From an uncultured Lachnospiraceae bacterium (GTDB taxonomy: Bacteria > Bacillota > Clostridia > Lachnospirales > Lachnospiraceae), in the NCBI GenBank assembly GCA_937950565.1, contig CALFCS010000001.1, positions 1-17,651 on the forward strand: a stretch of 17,651 nucleotides of DNA. The letters run 5' to 3'. The translations under genes were made by a program, and so were the position numbers. The notes below the pieces were generated by a model. That model saw only the letters and a program-made list of their open reading frames with translations, was not told where the DNA came from and did no database searches. This document shows positions 16,776 to 17,651 of this stretch, piece after piece. Each line of letters opens with the position of its first letter. Within the stretch, counting starts at the first letter, position 1.

Positions 16776-17075
16776 TCAAACACCGTCTACAGACTCATGG
16801 ATAGAAAAAATGCCGGGAAGCATCACATTGTGCCGACGGAGTTCCTCAAAAAACAACTGTACATCTGAAAGCGCCTGCTCTTTTGAAATCCCATAGCAAT
16901 CCGCCAGATGTTCCGCACACATTTCCCGGTTCATTCCCTTCTCAAGGCTCTGCCAGAGTACGGCTCCCGTCTCGTTTAACGGAAGCGGCTGGCAAAATAC
17001 CCTTCCGTCCTGCTCCATGTCCAGCAGCCAATAACATCCTGCCGCATGGCGTAACAGATACCGTCCCTTTTTCAC
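16776..17075 (-). CDS. PqqD-like small protein (RRE fold), first gene of the operon
   Basis: This 99-residue protein has the PqqD pattern: LNETGAVLW (33-41), a central helix with a Tyr-containing turn, LADCYGISKEQALSDVQLF (57-75), and FFEELRRHNVM at the end. PqqD-like domains normally bind leader peptides of ribosomally made natural products as RiPP recognition elements. I find no precursor peptide, radical SAM enzyme or other RiPP gene in the window. PqqD-related proteins are also known in some exopolysaccharide loci, so it probably serves this operon, perhaps by binding the adjacent SDR-PelD protein; that partner is my guess. The start is GTG at 17075 with AAGGAAGGTGAG upstream. It is the promoter-proximal gene and abuts the PelD-like gene. 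Confidence 0.8.
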   Translation of the reverse strand: MKKGRYLLRHAAGCYWLLDMEQDGRVFCQPLPLNETGAVLWQSLEKGMNREMCAEHLADCYGISKEQALSDVQLFFEELRRHNVMLPGIFSIHESVDGV

Positions 17076-17160
17076 GGCTGCTCACCTTCCTTTATAACTG
17101 CATACTTTCCAGAAACCCTAATATCTCTATTCTAATCAGTTTTGATAAGGTAATATATAT

Positions 17161-17188
17161 AATATATCATATTTTCACTCTATTTCAA
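17161..17188 (-). promoter_or_regulatory. Candidate operon promoter with tandem TTGAAAT boxes
   Basis: On the minus strand TTGAAA (17188-17183) is followed after 16 bases by TATATT (17166-17161), a good sigma-A-type match about 85 bp before the GTG of the PqqD-like gene. An overlapping TATTAT would give an 18-base spacer. A second TTGAAAT lies 10 bp upstream (17198-17192), one helical turn away, and could be an alternate -35 or half of an operator. The leader of about 78 nt shows no riboswitch fold that I recognise. Confidence 0.5.
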
Positions 17189-17227
17189 GCCATTTCAAAC
17201 ACTTTTTCCCTCAGACACTTTTGCCAG

Positions 17228-17271
17228 AACCCCCGGCGCAAAGCTTTTTTAATACTTACACACCGGGGGTT
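17228..17271. terminator. Inverted repeat, probable terminator of the surface-protein gene
   Basis: AACCCCCGG (17228-17236) pairs with CCGGGGGTT (17263-17271) around a 26-base AT-rich loop. It begins about 28 bp past the stop of the minus-strand surface protein and ahead of the pel-like operon promoter, so it probably insulates the two. The longer T-run (TTTCTTT) follows on the plus strand; on the minus strand the stem is followed only by CTGG after its own TT. Confidence 0.5.
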
Positions 17272-17299
17272 TTCTTTAAAATATAATATCAGCTCTTAT

Positions 17300-17651
17300 C
17301 TATCTTTCCAAATAATTTCTGCGTCGCTTCCAAACAATCACACCTGATGTCATTACTGATGCAATAAGCAGCCATCCATACATTGCCAACGGGGCCTCAT
17401 CTCCTGTTTTAACTGATTTAGAAGATGTTGATGTTTTTGCTGATGTTGGTGTTTTTGTTGACGTCGGTGTCGGCGTTGGCGTTGGCGTCGGTGTTGGTGT
17501 TGGTGTTGACTCCGGCGTTGGTTCTGGTGTTGGCGTTGGCGTCGGTGTCGGCTCCGGTTCTGGCGTCGGTGTCGGCGTTGGCTCCGGCGTCGGTGTCGGC
17601 TCCGGTTTTTCTACATATCCGGCATTCAGATGCGGGATTTCAAAGTTTCCG
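17300..17651 (-). CDS. C-terminal end of a Pro-Thr-rich anchored surface protein
   Basis: The last 116 residues of a protein whose start lies beyond the window. A short stretch (GNFEIPHLNAGYVEK) is followed by about 48 residues of alternating Pro with Thr or Glu, then a Ser/Thr/Lys stretch. The end has KTGDEAPL, one hydrophobic helix and KRRRNYLER. This is the layout of Gram-positive exported proteins with a wall-spanning stalk and a sorting or membrane-anchor tail. The motif is Val-Lys-Thr-Gly-Asp rather than LPxTG, a variant often seen in Clostridia, so sortase anchoring is possible but not certain. The N-terminal functional domain is not visible. It is on the same strand as the pel-like operon but separated by an inverted repeat and a promoter. 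Confidence 0.85.
   Translation of the reverse strand, partial: GNFEIPHLNAGYVEKPEPTPTPEPTPTPTPEPEPTPTPTPTPEPTPESTPTPTPTPTPTPTPTSTKTPTSAKTSTSSKSVKTGDEAPLAMYGWLLIASVMTSGVIVWKRRRNYLER
17462..17605 (-). repeat. Short tandem repeats encoding a Pro-Thr/Pro-Glu stalk
   Basis: A run of 48 codons alternates proline (CCG or CCA) with ACG/ACA threonine or GAG/GAA glutamate, giving an imperfect 6-bp tandem repeat. One Ser replaces Pro near the middle. The unit is in frame, so gain or loss of units would change stalk length without breaking the frame. Confidence 0.85.

Noticed and set aside
17076..17160. c-di-GMP riboswitch in the operon leader
   Set aside because: The leader is short and AT-rich, and I find neither the conserved core nor the paired helices of the known c-di-GMP classes.
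16883..17347. Plus-strand 154-residue open frame
   Set aside because: It crosses the PqqD-like gene, the operon promoter and the terminator-like repeat in antisense, has low-complexity composition, and no family resemblance.
17400..17610. CRISPR-like array
   Set aside because: The repeats are contiguous 6-bp in-frame units without spacers and encode a Pro-Thr stalk.

Overview
The window looks like a chromosomal piece of a Gram-positive anaerobe of the Clostridia, most likely Lachnospiraceae. This rests on strong AGGAGG-type ribosome binding sites, tightly packed operons, homologues of the Gram-positive pel locus, and a surface protein with a Pro-Thr stalk, a Lys-Thr-Gly-Asp motif, one membrane helix and an Arg-rich tail. 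The lineage is inferred from gene content. I saw no rRNA, tRNA, insertion sequence, CRISPR array or phage gene.

Right to left on the minus strand, from 17075 to 3766, lies one compact operon of ten genes. In order they encode: a PqqD-like small protein; a PelD-like c-di-GMP receptor with an extra N-terminal SDR-type domain; a PelE-like protein; a large GT-C-like membrane protein; a DUF2194 protein in the position of the pelA deacetylase gene; PelF (GT4 synthase); PelG (flippase-like transporter); a DUF2304 membrane protein; a DPM-type GT2 glycosyltransferase; and a DUF4832/DUF4874-type protein. The core order D-E-(A)-F-G matches the pelDEA(DA)FG locus described in Bacillus cereus. The PqqD, GT-C, GT2/DUF2304 and DUF4832 genes are additions to it. 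Neighbours are separated by 1 to 67 bp or overlap. A candidate promoter with tandem TTGAAAT boxes lies at 17161-17188.

The expected working is as follows. c-di-GMP binds the I-site (RQSD) of the PelD-like protein and switches on PelF, which polymerises the glycan. PelG, PelD and PelE form the membrane complex. DUF2194 may modify the polymer outside, and the GT-C and GT2/DUF2304 proteins may add a lipid-linked substituent. The last role is inference.

On the left, a second DUF4832/DUF4874-type gene (2340-3779, plus strand, membrane-anchored) converges on the operon's last gene and overlaps it by 14 bp. It diverges from a minus-strand pair: a nucleotidyltransferase-family gene broken by one in-frame TGA (1032-2258), and a GT4 glycosyltransferase running off the window at base 1. 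At the right edge is the 3' end of a wall- or membrane-anchored surface protein with a Pro-Thr stalk (17300-17651), followed by an inverted repeat that may be a terminator. No gene-free stretch exceeds about 225 bp.
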